Positions 33,396-42,292 of a stretch of 64,000 nucleotides of DNA are shown here, piece after piece; within the stretch, counting starts at the first letter, position 1; each line of letters begins with the position of its first letter. This DNA is from Mesorhizobium sp. ORS 3359 (GTDB lineage: Bacteria > Pseudomonadota > Alphaproteobacteria > Rhizobiales > Rhizobiaceae): NCBI GenBank assembly GCA_000824845.1, contig CCNC01000045.1, positions 124,001-188,000 on the forward strand, written 5' to 3'. Under the pieces are notes generated by a model. It did no database searches. It saw only the letters and a list, made by a program, of their open reading frames with translations, and was not told the DNA's origin. Made by a program: the position numbers and the translations under genes.

Positions 33396-34487
33396 ATGAA
33401 CCAGCACGTCACCGCCGGACTTGCCGATCCGGTCCGCGTCGAGCCGACCGGGCGGGAAGACGTTGTCCGCCTCGTCGATCTGAAGCGCCGCTTCGGCGCG
33501 ACGGCGGCGCTCGACGGCGTCTCGCTGACCGTGAAGAAGGGCGAGATCCTCGGTATCATCGGCCGCAGCGGCGCCGGCAAGTCGACGCTGATCCGCTGCC
33601 TGAACGGGCTGGAGCGGCCGGATTCCGGCGAGGTCTTCATCGAGGGGCGCGAGATCAGCCGCCTCGGCGAGCGCGAGTTGCAGCCGCTGCGCCGCCGCAT
33701 CGGCATGGTATTCCAGCATTTCAATTTGTTGTCGGCCAAGACCGTCGAGGACAATGTCGCGCTGCCGCTCAAGATCGAAGGACGCCCGCGCGCCGAGCGT
33801 ATGGGCCGCGCGGCCGAGCTGCTGCAACTCGTCGGCCTGTCGGAGAAAGCCAAGGCCTATCCGGCTTCGCTGTCGGGCGGCCAGAAGCAGCGCGTTGGCA
33901 TCGCCAGGGCTTTGGCCGCGCGGCCGGCGCTGCTCTTGTCGGACGAGGCGACATCGGCGCTCGATCCGGAAACGACGCGCTCGATCCTGGCGCTGCTCAA
34001 GGACATCAATTCCAGGCTCGGCCTCACCATCCTGCTGATCACGCACGAGATGGAAGTGATCCGCTCCATCGCCGATCGCGTGGCGGTGATCGACGCCGGC
34101 CGGATCGTCGAGGAGGGCGCCGTCTGGCAGGTCTTCGCCGATCCGAAGTCGGAGATCACCCGCAGCCTGCTCGGCGGCATCCGGCCGCAACTGCCGCCCG
34201 AGATTGCCAGCCGGCTGGTTCCGGGCGAAGGGGCGGAAACGATCCTCCGGATCGACGTCGCCGGCGAGGCGGCGCGTCGCCCGCTGCTGTCCGAGCTTGC
34301 CGCCAGCGTGCCCGGCGCGTTCCGGCTTGTGCATGGCGGCATTGACCATGTGCAGCAGGAGCCGGTCGGCACGCTGTTCGTGGCGGTCCCTGGAGCCGAC
34401 GCAGCCCATCTGGCGGCGGTTATCGCTTTCCTGAAGAACCGCGGCGCGCGGGTGGAGGTGCTTGGCCATGTCGCCGGTCCTGTTTGA
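33396..34487 (+). CDS. metN: Methionine ABC transporter ATP-binding protein
   Basis: 363 residues from ATG 33396. Walker A GRSGAGKSTL, Q-loop MVFQHFNLLSAKTVEDNVALPL (a MetN hallmark), signature LSGGQKQRVGIARAL, Walker B LLLSDEATSALDPETT, switch His in THEME. The last ~80 residues (ILRIDVAGEAARRPLLSEL to the end) are the NIL regulatory domain that senses methionine and inhibits transport. Overlaps metI by 20 bp. Confidence 0.93.
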   Translation: MNQHVTAGLADPVRVEPTGREDVVRLVDLKRRFGATAALDGVSLTVKKGEILGIIGRSGAGKSTLIRCLNGLERPDSGEVFIEGREISRLGERELQPLRRRIGMVFQHFNLLSAKTVEDNVALPLKIEGRPRAERMGRAAELLQLVGLSEKAKAYPASLSGGQKQRVGIARALAARPALLLSDEATSALDPETTRSILALLKDINSRLGLTILLITHEMEVIRSIADRVAVIDAGRIVEEGAVWQVFADPKSEITRSLLGGIRPQLPPEIASRLVPGEGAETILRIDVAGEAARRPLLSELAASVPGAFRLVHGGIDHVQQEPVGTLFVAVPGADAAHLAAVIAFLKNRGARVEVLGHVAGPV

Positions 34488-35124
34488 ACTCCTGCTTCGT
34501 TCGATCTGGGAGACGGTGCTGATGACCGGCGCGTCCGGTCTGATCTCGCTTGTCTTCGGCCTGCCGCTCGGCCTTGCCCTGGTCGCCACCGATCGCGGCG
34601 GCATCGCCGAAAGCCTTTGGGTCAACCGCATCCTCGGCGCCGTCATCAACGGTTTCCGTTCGGTGCCGTTCATCATCCTGCTGGTGGCGCTGATCCCGGT
34701 GACGCGGCTGATCGTCGGCACCTCGATCGGTACCTGGGCGGCGATTGTGCCGCTGTCGATCGCGGCGACGCCCTATTACGCGCGCATTGCCGAAGTGTCG
34801 CTGCGCGAGGTCGACCACGGTCTGATCGAGGCGGCGCGCGCCATGGGCGGCAACCGCTGGACGATCATCCGCGAGGTGCTGGTGCCGGAGGCGCTGCCAG
34901 GCATCGTCGCCGGCTTTACCGTGACGCTGGTGACGCTTGTCGGCGCCTCGGCCATGGCCGGCGCTATCGGCGCCGGCGGTCTCGGCGACCTCGCCATCCG
35001 CTACGGCTATCAGCGCTTCGAAACCAGCGTCATGGTCGCCGTTGTCATCGTGCTCATCGTGCTCGTCTGCGGCATCCAGTGGATCGGCGACCGGCTGGTC
35101 GCTCGTCTGGATCATCGTGGATGA
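34468..35124 (+). CDS. metI: Methionine ABC transporter permease
   Basis: 218 residues from ATG 34468, inside the end of metN, so coupled. Five helices. LRSIWETVLMTGASGLISLVFGLPLG and the coupling loop ALPGIVAGFTVTLVTLVGASAMAGAIGAGGLGDLAIRYGYQRF are diagnostic for MetI. Completes a MetNIQ importer. Confidence 0.93.
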   Translation: MSPVLFELLLRSIWETVLMTGASGLISLVFGLPLGLALVATDRGGIAESLWVNRILGAVINGFRSVPFIILLVALIPVTRLIVGTSIGTWAAIVPLSIAATPYYARIAEVSLREVDHGLIEAARAMGGNRWTIIREVLVPEALPGIVAGFTVTLVTLVGASAMAGAIGAGGLGDLAIRYGYQRFETSVMVAVVIVLIVLVCGIQWIGDRLVARLDHRG

Positions 35125-35335
35125 TGTGCGGCATCCGAACGCAATTTGCCGCAAAGACCGGGAATTGAGCGCTGGCTTGCTCCGTTTGCAATGAGATTGG
35201 TCGGCGCTTTTCTTCACCCGCAATGACACGCATGCCATCGTGCGGCGGGTCGCCAAGGCAATTCCGGGAAAAGCGCGCGGCGATTTTCTGTCCGGAATCC
35301 GAAGACATAGAGTTGCCGCCAACAGGAGCCTGACC

Positions 35336-36355
35336 ATGCCAAGAATAATTCCGGTGCTCGATCTCGACCGCCTGGAGCAGGGTCCATCCGAACTTCGAAC
35401 TTTCTTGTTTGATCTACGCACCGCCGCCCGCGATGTCGGTTTCTTCTATCTGAGCGGCCACGGCATCACCCAGCCGGAGATCGACGCTGTGCTGCGCGCC
35501 GCCCGCGGCTTCTTTGCCTTGCCGGAAGCCGACAAGCTCGCCATCGAAATGGTGAAGTCGCCGCAGTTCCGCGGCTACACGCGCGCCGGCGGCGAACTGA
35601 CCAGGGGCAAGGCCGACTGGCGCGAGCAGCTCGACATCGGCGTCGAACGCGCGACCATTGCGCAAGGGCCGGGCGTGCCGGCCTGGACGCGGCTGCAGGG
35701 CCCGAACCAGTGGCCGGCCGCGCTCCCCGATCTGAAGCCGGCGTTGCTCGCCTGGCAGGCCAAGGCGACCGATGTGGCGATCCGGCTGCTCAAGGCCTTC
35801 GCGCTGTCGCTCGACCAGCCGGAGGACGCCTTCGACGCCATCTATCGCGGCGAGCCGAACCACCGCATGAAGATTGTGCGCTATCCCGGCCGCGACACGA
35901 CCGGCGACGACCAGGGCGTCGGCGCGCATAAGGATGGCGGCTTCCTCACCTTTTTGCTACAGGACGAGAACAAGGGCCTGCAGGTCGAGTATGACGGCAG
36001 CTGGGTCGATGTCGATCCGATCCCGCAAACGCTGGTCGTCAACATCGGCGAACTGCTTGAACTCGCCTCGAACGGTTATCTCAGGGCGACCGTGCACCGC
36101 GTCGTCACGCCGCCCGCCGGCGTCGAACGGATTTCGGTGCCGTTCTTCTTCAGCGCCCGTCTCGACGCCACGATCCCGCTGCTCGACCTGCCGGAGGAGC
36201 TGGCAGCCGAGGCGCGCGGCCCGGCCAGCGACCCTGACAACCCGCTGTTCCGCAATGTCGGAACCAACGTGCTGAAAAGCCGGCTGAGGTCACATCCCGA
36301 CGTAGCGCGGCGCCATTATGCGGATCTGTTGGAAAAAGCATCGGCCGCCGGCTGA
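35336..36355 (+). CDS. 2-oxoglutarate/Fe(II)-dependent oxygenase (isopenicillin N synthase-like)
   Basis: 339 residues from ATG 35336, with AACAGGAG upstream. N-terminal DIOX_N-like part (IPVLDLDRLEQG, DVGFFYLSGHGI). The iron site is H-x-D in GAHKDGGFLTFLLQD and the distal His in ATVHRVVTP; the 2-oxoglutarate Arg is in RISVPFFFS. The family hydroxylates or oxidises amino acids, hormones and small organics. Placement 211 bp after metI suggests a link to sulfur compounds, but it has its own upstream space and may be separate. Confidence 0.85.
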   Translation: MPRIIPVLDLDRLEQGPSELRTFLFDLRTAARDVGFFYLSGHGITQPEIDAVLRAARGFFALPEADKLAIEMVKSPQFRGYTRAGGELTRGKADWREQLDIGVERATIAQGPGVPAWTRLQGPNQWPAALPDLKPALLAWQAKATDVAIRLLKAFALSLDQPEDAFDAIYRGEPNHRMKIVRYPGRDTTGDDQGVGAHKDGGFLTFLLQDENKGLQVEYDGSWVDVDPIPQTLVVNIGELLELASNGYLRATVHRVVTPPAGVERISVPFFFSARLDATIPLLDLPEELAAEARGPASDPDNPLFRNVGTNVLKSRLRSHPDVARRHYADLLEKASAAG

Positions 36356-36374
36356 CGACTTCACAATGATTAAG

Positions 36375-36404
36375 CGAGATTTTTTCGCTATCTCGGTCTT
36401 TTTT
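36375..36404 (+). terminator. Rho-independent terminator after the oxygenase gene
   Basis: CGAGAT (36375-36380), loop of 9, ATCTCG (36390-36395), then GTC and six T (36399-36404). The stem is short but the T-run is good, 20 bp after the stop at 36355. Confidence 0.5.
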
Positions 36405-36449
36405 GGAATTTCGTTCGTGGAAAATACGCCGCCGAGACCCCAAATAGGT

Positions 36450-36550
36450 TGCATCGCTCGGTGTTTTCCTCCCATTGCGCCGGGCGATGTTCCCCTCTGA
36501 AGGTTATGACCTTCATGCTTGGCCGGGCCGCTTTCGCGCCCGGCCTTTTT
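36450..36550 (+). ncRNA. abcR: AbcR-like (alpha-r15) trans-acting small RNA
   Basis: Three stem-loops in the published AbcR layout. SL1: CATCGCTCGG (36452-36461) pairs with CCGGGCGATG (36480-36489, one G-U), and its 18-base loop contains the anti-ribosome-site word CCTCCC (36468-36473). A single-stranded linker carries the second anti-RBS word TCCCCTC (36491-36497). SL2: TGAAGGT/ACCTTCA (36498-36504/36509-36515). SL3 is a strong terminator. AbcR RNAs act through Hfq to silence mRNAs of ABC-transporter binding proteins. CAAATA (36441-36446) is a weak -10. The 5' end is estimated. Confidence 0.75.
36521..36550 (+). terminator. Terminator of the AbcR-like sRNA
   Basis: GGCCGGGC (36521-36528) and GCCCGGCC (36538-36545) form a perfect 8-bp stem around a 9-base loop, followed by TTTTT (36546-36550) and CTTT. 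Confidence 0.85.
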
Positions 36551-36614
36551 CTTTCAAATGCTTTACAGATGCCTTGATTAGGCGAAGGCGATACTGATCG
36601 CGACAAAGTGGCGT

Positions 36615-36719
36615 AAAGCATGTCTCCCGAAAGTGGGAACCGGTTTCGGGATAGAGACATGCGTAAACCAAAGACCTGAAGCGCATTGAGCGAATCTGAA
36701 AGATCGCGACGCGCTTTAG
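36615..36719. repeat. RIME-like rhizobial intergenic mosaic element, copy B
   Basis: GCATGTCTCCCGAAA...TTTCGGGATAGAGACATGC forms the first palindrome (36618-36662). CAAAGACCTGAAGCGC and CGAATC..GATCGCGACGCGCTTTAG follow, matching copy A at 32146. The terminal GCGCTTTAG supplies the stop codon (TAA on the minus strand, 36716-36718) of the LysR gene. The region 36551-36614 holds nothing I can name. Confidence 0.75.
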
Positions 36720-37619
36720 CTCATCAGCTTCGGCAATCCCGCCGCCAGCGCGTCGATGGCCAGCCGCACCTTCAACGGCAGATGCGGCGTCTGCAGCCAG
36801 AGGGCGTGGCAATCGTAGAGATAGTCCGGCTGGCCAGGCAGCACGCGGATGAGCTTGCCCGCTTCGACACGCTCACGCACCAGCCAGTATGGCAGCCAGG
36901 CCAGCCCCATGCCTTCGCTCGCCGCGTCGGCGATCGCATCGAGATCGTCGAGACGCAATCGACCGACCGGCGCGAACTCTGCGACGGAACCGTCTTCGCG
37001 CGGGAAGAGCCATGGCTGCAACACATGGCCGAGCCGCCGGTAGACGATTGCCTGATGGGTGGCGAGGCCCTCCAGATCGGTGGGCTTTGCCGAAGGTCTC
37101 GATGTAGGACGGCGAAGCGCAGACGAGCATGCGCTGGCGCGCGACTCGGCGCCCGATGATGCCGGCCCGATCATCCAGCGCGCCGGTACGGATCGCCATA
37201 TCGAAACCATCCTCGACGAGATCGGCGAAGCGGTCGCTGAGCGACAGGTCCAGCTCCAGCGTTGGATGGCGCCGCGCGAGCGCGAGCAGGATCGGCGTGA
37301 CGCAGTGCCGGCCGAGATGCGCGGGCATCGTCACCCGCAGTTTCCCGCGCGGTTCGGACAATTGGTCGGCTGCCAGCGCATCGGCCGCCTGCGCTTCCGC
37401 CAGCACGATCCTGCAGCGCTCGTAATAGGCGCGCCCGAAATCGGTCAGGCTCTGCCGGCGCGTGGTGCGGTTGATGAGGCGCACACCGAGCCGCTCCTCG
37501 AGGAAGCGAACATGCTTGCCGACCATCGGCCCCGAAAGGTCAAGAGCCGCCGCGGTGGCCGTGAACGAGCCGAGGTCGATGGCTTTCACGAACACTTCCA
37601 TGCTTTCGAGGCGATCCAT
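36716..37619 (-). pseudogene. LysR-family (CrgA-like) regulator, frameshifted
   Basis: Residues 1-177 read as a normal LysR protein: MEVFVKAIDLGSFTATAAAL, VGKHVRFLEERLGVRLINRTTRRQSLTDFG, then the substrate-binding domain to ASPSYIETFGK. The remaining ~123 residues (PTDLEGLATHQAIVYRRLGHVLQPWL to the end at 36716) continue in another frame. Dropping one base from the TTT at 37086-37088 (plus strand) joins them into ~300 residues. As written, the product has a long wrong tail ending at 36873. It is divergent from the gene at 37723, its probable target. Confidence 0.82.
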
Positions 37620-37722
37620 ATTGAAAACCTGCCGTTTCGACTGTTCTGCCTGAGCAGCGATTTATCGGCTCTCCACGCCATTGCATAGTTCCATTCCATC
37701 GATTGGATTTAGAGTTGCATGG

Positions 37723-38709
37723 ATGGCAAGGGTTGTTCGCTTTCACAGTCACGGCGGTCCCGAGGTGCTTCGCATCGAGGAGATAGAGGTTCCGTCGCCA
37801 GGTCCTGGCGAGGTGCGGATCCGCGTCAGGGCACTGGGCTTGAACCGCGCCGAAGCCTCGATGCGCAAGGGCACTTACATCGAAACGCCGTCGCTGCCGT
37901 CAGGCCTCGGCCTCGAAGCGGCGGGTATTGTCGAGGCGGTCGGCGCTGATGTGGAGGGCCTCGCGACTGGCGATGCGGTCAGCATCATCCCGCCGCGATC
38001 CATGGCGCGCTGGCCTGCCTATGGCGACCTTGTGACCTTTCCTGCCGAGCTCGTCGTCAAGCATCCGCCGTCGCTTTCGTTCGAGGCCGCCGCCGCGACC
38101 TGGATGCAATATCTCACCGCCTATGGCGCGCTGATCGATATCGCCCATCTGTGCCCTGACGAGCCCGTCGTCATCACCGCCGCTTCGAGCAGCGTCGGGC
38201 TCGCCGCCATCCAGATCGCCAACAGAAGCGGCGCCGTGCCGATCGCCGTCACCCGGACATCGGCCAAGAAGACGGCATTGCTCGATGCCGGCGCTTCGCA
38301 TGTGGTGGCCTTGGCTGAAGACGATCTTGAGGCGCGGCTGAGAGAAATCGCGCCGCAAGGCGTGCGCGTCGTGCTCGACGCGGTCGGCGGCCCGATCTTC
38401 ACGCCTCTTGCGGCCACGATGGCGCACGGCGGCATTCTCATCGAATATGGCGGCCTCAGCCCTGAGCCGACGCCGTTCCCGCTGTTCGAGGTCCTGGCGA
38501 AGACGTTGACGCTGCGCGGCTACCTTGTCCACGAGATCACCGGCCATCCCGCCCGGCTGCAAACAGCCAAGCGCTTCATCCTCGATGGCCTCGCATCGGG
38601 CGCGCTGAGGCCGATCATCGCCAGGACGTTTCCGTTGGAGGCGATCGCCGAGGCGCACCGCTTTCTCGAGGCGGGCGAACAGTTCGGCAAGATCGTCGTG
38701 ACTGTGTGA
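37723..38709 (+). CDS. MDR-family quinone reductase/alcohol-dehydrogenase-like oxidoreductase
   Basis: 328 residues from ATG 37723. GroES-like N-terminal domain (PGPGEVRIRVRALGLNRAEASMRKG) and a Rossmann domain with VVITAASSSVGLAAIQIANRSG. No cysteine/histidine zinc set is visible, so it is a zinc-free NADPH:quinone oxidoreductase-type member. The spacer to the LysR gene holds an imperfect palindrome TCCATCGATTGGA, a possible T-N11-A LysR box. Confidence 0.85.
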   Translation: MARVVRFHSHGGPEVLRIEEIEVPSPGPGEVRIRVRALGLNRAEASMRKGTYIETPSLPSGLGLEAAGIVEAVGADVEGLATGDAVSIIPPRSMARWPAYGDLVTFPAELVVKHPPSLSFEAAAATWMQYLTAYGALIDIAHLCPDEPVVITAASSSVGLAAIQIANRSGAVPIAVTRTSAKKTALLDAGASHVVALAEDDLEARLREIAPQGVRVVLDAVGGPIFTPLAATMAHGGILIEYGGLSPEPTPFPLFEVLAKTLTLRGYLVHEITGHPARLQTAKRFILDGLASGALRPIIARTFPLEAIAEAHRFLEAGEQFGKIVVTV

Positions 38710-38720
38710 GGGCCTGAAAG

Positions 38721-38755
38721 GATCGGGCGCGCCCGATCGAGCGGCGCGCCCGATC
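38721..38755. terminator. Bidirectional stem-loop between convergent genes
   Basis: GATCGGGCGCGCC (38721-38733) and GGCGCGCCCGATC (38743-38755) give a perfect 13-bp stem with a 9-base loop. It lies between the ends of the convergent genes at 38709 and 38787. There is no T-run, but position and stability suggest shared termination. Confidence 0.6.
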
Positions 38756-38786
38756 GATCATGCCTCCCGAATTACGGAGATCGTCG

Positions 38787-39821
38787 CTACCCGCGCTTTT
38801 CGATAACCGCGTAGAGCACGTTGCGGTTCTCGCCATAGAACACCTGCGCGTCGACGGTGTTGCGGTCGACGCTGGCATTGATGATGTTCCACATGTCGGC
38901 TTCCGAGCGCAGCAGCAGCACCCAGTCCATGAATGTCTCGCGATAGCCGGCGTCGGGAGTGCCTTCGGCATAGTTGGCGAACAGGAACCTGCCGTTCGGC
39001 TTCAGCATCTGCAGGCACGTCTTCGTCAGCTTCACCGCGACGTTGTGCTGAAGATAGTCGTAAAGGCCCGAAGCATAGATCAGGTCGAACTTGCCGAGCT
39101 TGTGGCCTCTGGTGAGCACGGTTCGCACCGAGCCGTCCACGGCCTCGATCGCGGTGCCCTGGAAATCGCGCGCGATCAGACCGACGCTCTGCGGATCCTG
39201 GTCGAGCGCGACCCACCGCTTCAGCCTGCCCTCGGCAAGCGCGGTCGAGCGGTTGGCCTCGCGCAGATGGCCCGCCGCGATCGCCAGCACTTCAGCTTCC
39301 GGTCCATTCCTCGCCGCCGTCTCGTCGACATATCGGGTCAACAGGTCCCGCCGTTCCCGCGCCGCGACGCATGACGGCACATTCTGGGTATGGCTGTAGA
39401 GCGCTTTGCCGATCTCCGAGGCGTTGGCCACGTCGTCGGCCACATGCGGATCGCAATAGATAAAGTCGAGCAGCTGCGCGTCGCCGGAATAGCCCCTGGG
39501 CTTGGTGAAGGACCATTGCGTGAGTGGATCCTGGAGGAAATATTGCAGGATCGCGTGGTTCTGTGCCACCGGTATCAAGGCCTGCCAAACGTCGGGATGG
39601 ACCCTGGAGCGCAGCGCGCTGAGCACCGACAGCAGCCGGCGAACGATCTCGGCGGGATCCTTCCGCAGCTCGATCTGCTGCTGCGTCGTCAACAGGATGA
39701 GCGCCAGCTCCGCGCGCGCCGTTTCGAACGCTTCGCCATGATGCTCGGGCTTTCCTCGATGCAGACCTGCGGCAATCGTCTTGGCGGTAATCAGGCTTTT
39801 GCCATCAAAAACGGTTTGCAC
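38787..39821 (-). CDS. SAM-dependent methyltransferase-like protein (possible PhcB/EF-type)
   Basis: 344 residues. The N-terminal ~160 residues are helical, with the marked segment FTKPRGYSGDAQLLDFIYCD. The C-terminal half has a class I methyltransferase fold: VLAIAAGHLREA (motif I), WVALDQDPQSVG and FDLIYASGLYDYL. The KPRGY-GD segment recalls proteins annotated as extracellular-factor/3-hydroxypalmitate methyl ester synthases; I am unsure of that assignment. It is divergent from a GGDEF/EAL gene, so a signalling link is conceivable. Confidence 0.7.
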   Translation of the reverse strand: MQTVFDGKSLITAKTIAAGLHRGKPEHHGEAFETARAELALILLTTQQQIELRKDPAEIVRRLLSVLSALRSRVHPDVWQALIPVAQNHAILQYFLQDPLTQWSFTKPRGYSGDAQLLDFIYCDPHVADDVANASEIGKALYSHTQNVPSCVAARERRDLLTRYVDETAARNGPEAEVLAIAAGHLREANRSTALAEGRLKRWVALDQDPQSVGLIARDFQGTAIEAVDGSVRTVLTRGHKLGKFDLIYASGLYDYLQHNVAVKLTKTCLQMLKPNGRFLFANYAEGTPDAGYRETFMDWVLLLRSEADMWNIINASVDRNTVDAQVFYGENRNVLYAVIEKRG

Positions 39822-40043
39822 CGGATACTCCGTGGTTAACAGTCCATTAATCTATTGCGTAGAATGTCTCGTTTGCCAACGGCGATCGGTAGCATTTTAA
39901 TAATATGATTAATTTCCCGCTAACCATCTCGCTTCATTGGATATTTTGCGGGTCGGAATCCGGGTTCGAGTTAACGCAAACTTGTCTCCCGCCGTGGCAT
40001 TTTATTGCTCGGCAAACCGTTGTTTCCCTAGGAGCGGGCCCGC

Positions 40044-42110
40044 GTGGGGGCAGAAGCGAGAACAGAGTTCGAAGCGCAAAAACCCGTTGAACAGGGTTTC
40101 ATTGCGAACGAACGCGTCGCATCCAGATTGGCCGATATGGCGCATGTGGAGCCCTACGAGCCGCGCTCGGGCCCGGGGCCGAACGAACTGCGTTTCCTTT
40201 ACCGAGAGGAATCGCAGGCGAAGCGGCGCAAGGAAGCCAGGCCTGGGCTTTGGATGGCCGTTGCCATCTATGTTCTGTTTTCTGCGACGGATCTGCTGCT
40301 GATACCGGATGTGGCGCTCTACACGATCACGGCGCGCTTTGCCGTGGGCCTCACGGCGCTTCTGACGCTGGAGGGACAGCTTCGCCGCGGTGTTGCCACG
40401 CAATGGCTGGACATGACCTGCGCTGCCGCCATTATCTTTGGCTATGTCGGCTGGCTCTGGCCGACATCCTTGGGCGCGGACCGGCAAGCCGTCGCATACT
40501 ATATGGTGTTCGGCACGATCTTCATGATGAGTGCCAACCTCTTCTTCACGTTCAGCTTCAAAACGTCGATCATCACGTCGACCATAATCCTGTGCATATT
40601 GTACGTGGTGAATTATTTCGTGCCCGCATCGCTCACATACAAAATGGTGTTCGGTACGTTCTACGTCTCATGCTTCACCTTCACCTCCTATGTGAACTGG
40701 AAGCTCAATGAAGAACGCTACAATGTGTTCCTCAACGCGCTGGAAGCCAAAATCCAGCACAAAGAGGCGACGGAGCGCGGCAAGGCCTTGCTGAGACTAT
40801 CGCGGACGGATCCGCTGACGGGCCTGGAGAACCGCCGCGCGATCGACGAGAAGCTCAGGGATTGCTGGAGCGACTGGCAGAAGCTCGGCATTCGTTTCGC
40901 GGCGATCCTCATCGACGTCGATTTCTTCAAGAAGTTCAACGACTGCTACGGCCATCAGGAGGGCGACCGTTGCCTGATTCATGTCGCCAACGCGCTGAGC
41001 GATCTCGTGCGGCAACACAATGGCTCGATCGGGCGCTATGGCGGCGAGGAATTCATCGTGTTGGCGCGCATGAACGACAAGGACCAGGTCGCGGATCTCG
41101 CGCAAGCCGTTTGCCGCACGGTGGAGGACCTGGCGCTGACACATGAGCTGCGGCGGGACGGCACCTCTATCGTGACGGTGAGCGTCGGCGCCGCTTTTAC
41201 CAGGACGCAGGCCGGCGGCAAGCTGGAGAAGATCATCCACGAGGCCGACCGCGCGCTGTACCTGGCGAAGGCCGGCGGCCGCAATTGCGCGCGATTGTTC
41301 GATCCGACCGATCCACAATCGAGCGACGAGAGCGAGAACATCGCCGCCCTGCTGAAGATCGCCGTCGAACGGGATCTCGTCTCGCTGGTCTATCAGCCGA
41401 TCCAGGATGTCGCGTCTGGCCGGTTCGAAGCCGTCGAGGCGCTGATGCGCCTGAAGATGCTCGACGGCATACTGGTCCCGCCCAGCCTGTTCATTCCCGT
41501 CGCCGAACGCACCGGCGCCATCCTCGAGCTCGGGCGCTGGGCGATACGGAAGGTGTGCACGGATATGCTGGCGCACGACCATGTCCGTCTCGTCAGCGTT
41601 AACGTATCGCCGATCCAGCTCAAGACGCCCGGCTTCGCGACATCCGTCGCCGGCATCCTCGGCGAGACCGGCGTCGCCGGCAGCCGGCTGGCCTTCGAGA
41701 TCACCGAGGGGCGCGAGCTGGAGATGGACTCCGACATCCTGCGCTGCATCAGCGACCTGAAGCTCCTGGGCATCAGGATCTGGCTCGATGATTTCGGCAC
41801 TGGCTTCGCCGGCCTATCATGGCTGCGCCTGATCGATTTCGACACGGTCAAGATCGACCGTTCGTTCCTGCACGACTGCGGCACGCCGAAGGGCATGGCC
41901 ATGCTCCAGGACATCATCGCGCTGGTCCGCAACCGCGGCCACAAGATCCTGGTCGAAGGCGTGGAAACCGACGAGCAGATGGCGCTGATGCGCGAATTCG
42001 GCATCGACAAGGTGCAAGGCTACCACGTCGGCCGTCCGCTGCCGGCGGCAAGTTTCCAGGCGAAGCGGCCGGTGCAGAAACGGCCGTTCACGGTGCTGAA
42101 GTCGGCGTGA
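40044..42110 (+). CDS. Membrane GGDEF-EAL protein (cyclic-di-GMP turnover)
   Basis: 688 residues from GTG 40044 (AGGAG upstream). Residues ~70-225 have about six helices, a membrane sensor. The GGDEF domain (~250-420) has the active motif RYGGEEF at ~332-338 and NDCYGHQEGDRCL, so diguanylate cyclase activity is expected. The EAL domain (~440-670) keeps EAL (VEALMRL), DDFGTG, KIDRSF and EGVET, so phosphodiesterase activity is plausible too. Either net direction is possible. The ~220-bp upstream spacer is AT-rich (near 39840-39930) and holds both divergent promoters. Confidence 0.9.
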   Translation: MGAEARTEFEAQKPVEQGFIANERVASRLADMAHVEPYEPRSGPGPNELRFLYREESQAKRRKEARPGLWMAVAIYVLFSATDLLLIPDVALYTITARFAVGLTALLTLEGQLRRGVATQWLDMTCAAAIIFGYVGWLWPTSLGADRQAVAYYMVFGTIFMMSANLFFTFSFKTSIITSTIILCILYVVNYFVPASLTYKMVFGTFYVSCFTFTSYVNWKLNEERYNVFLNALEAKIQHKEATERGKALLRLSRTDPLTGLENRRAIDEKLRDCWSDWQKLGIRFAAILIDVDFFKKFNDCYGHQEGDRCLIHVANALSDLVRQHNGSIGRYGGEEFIVLARMNDKDQVADLAQAVCRTVEDLALTHELRRDGTSIVTVSVGAAFTRTQAGGKLEKIIHEADRALYLAKAGGRNCARLFDPTDPQSSDESENIAALLKIAVERDLVSLVYQPIQDVASGRFEAVEALMRLKMLDGILVPPSLFIPVAERTGAILELGRWAIRKVCTDMLAHDHVRLVSVNVSPIQLKTPGFATSVAGILGETGVAGSRLAFEITEGRELEMDSDILRCISDLKLLGIRIWLDDFGTGFAGLSWLRLIDFDTVKIDRSFLHDCGTPKGMAMLQDIIALVRNRGHKILVEGVETDEQMALMREFGIDKVQGYHVGRPLPAASFQAKRPVQKRPFTVLKSA

Positions 42111-42210
42111 TACTGCATTCGAATTGAAAGCGCAGGTAAAGGCATTTCCGAGATTGAGTCTGAGGCGCGGGCGGGCGAGCAGTTTCTCCTTGCTGCCCCC
42201 AGCCGCCTGT

Positions 42211-42246
42211 CCCGAACAGTTCGGCAAGGTGGTGGTCGTGGTTTGA
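42211..42246 (+). pseudogene. Remnant of an oxidoreductase C-terminus
   Basis: Eleven codons read PEQFGKVVVVV and stop, in the same phase and with the same wording as the end of the MDR gene at 38709 (GEQFGKIVVTV stop). Nothing upstream in 42111-42210 continues the homology that I can see. It looks like the surviving tail of a deleted quinone-reductase-like gene. Confidence 0.5.
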
Positions 42247-42292
42247 GGCGCGCTTGCGTGTTTGCAGGCTGCTGCCCCGCTCAGCAAAAGGG

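Noticed and set aside
32499..34721. 740-codon minus-strand open frame
   Set aside because: Shadow of metQ-metN-metI, which have clear motifs and ribosome sites on the plus strand.
36450..37619. AbcR plus VtlR/LsrB-type regulator pair, as seen near AbcR in Brucella
   Set aside because: The LysR here is a CrgA-like protein, frameshifted and convergent with the sRNA, not the VtlR type.
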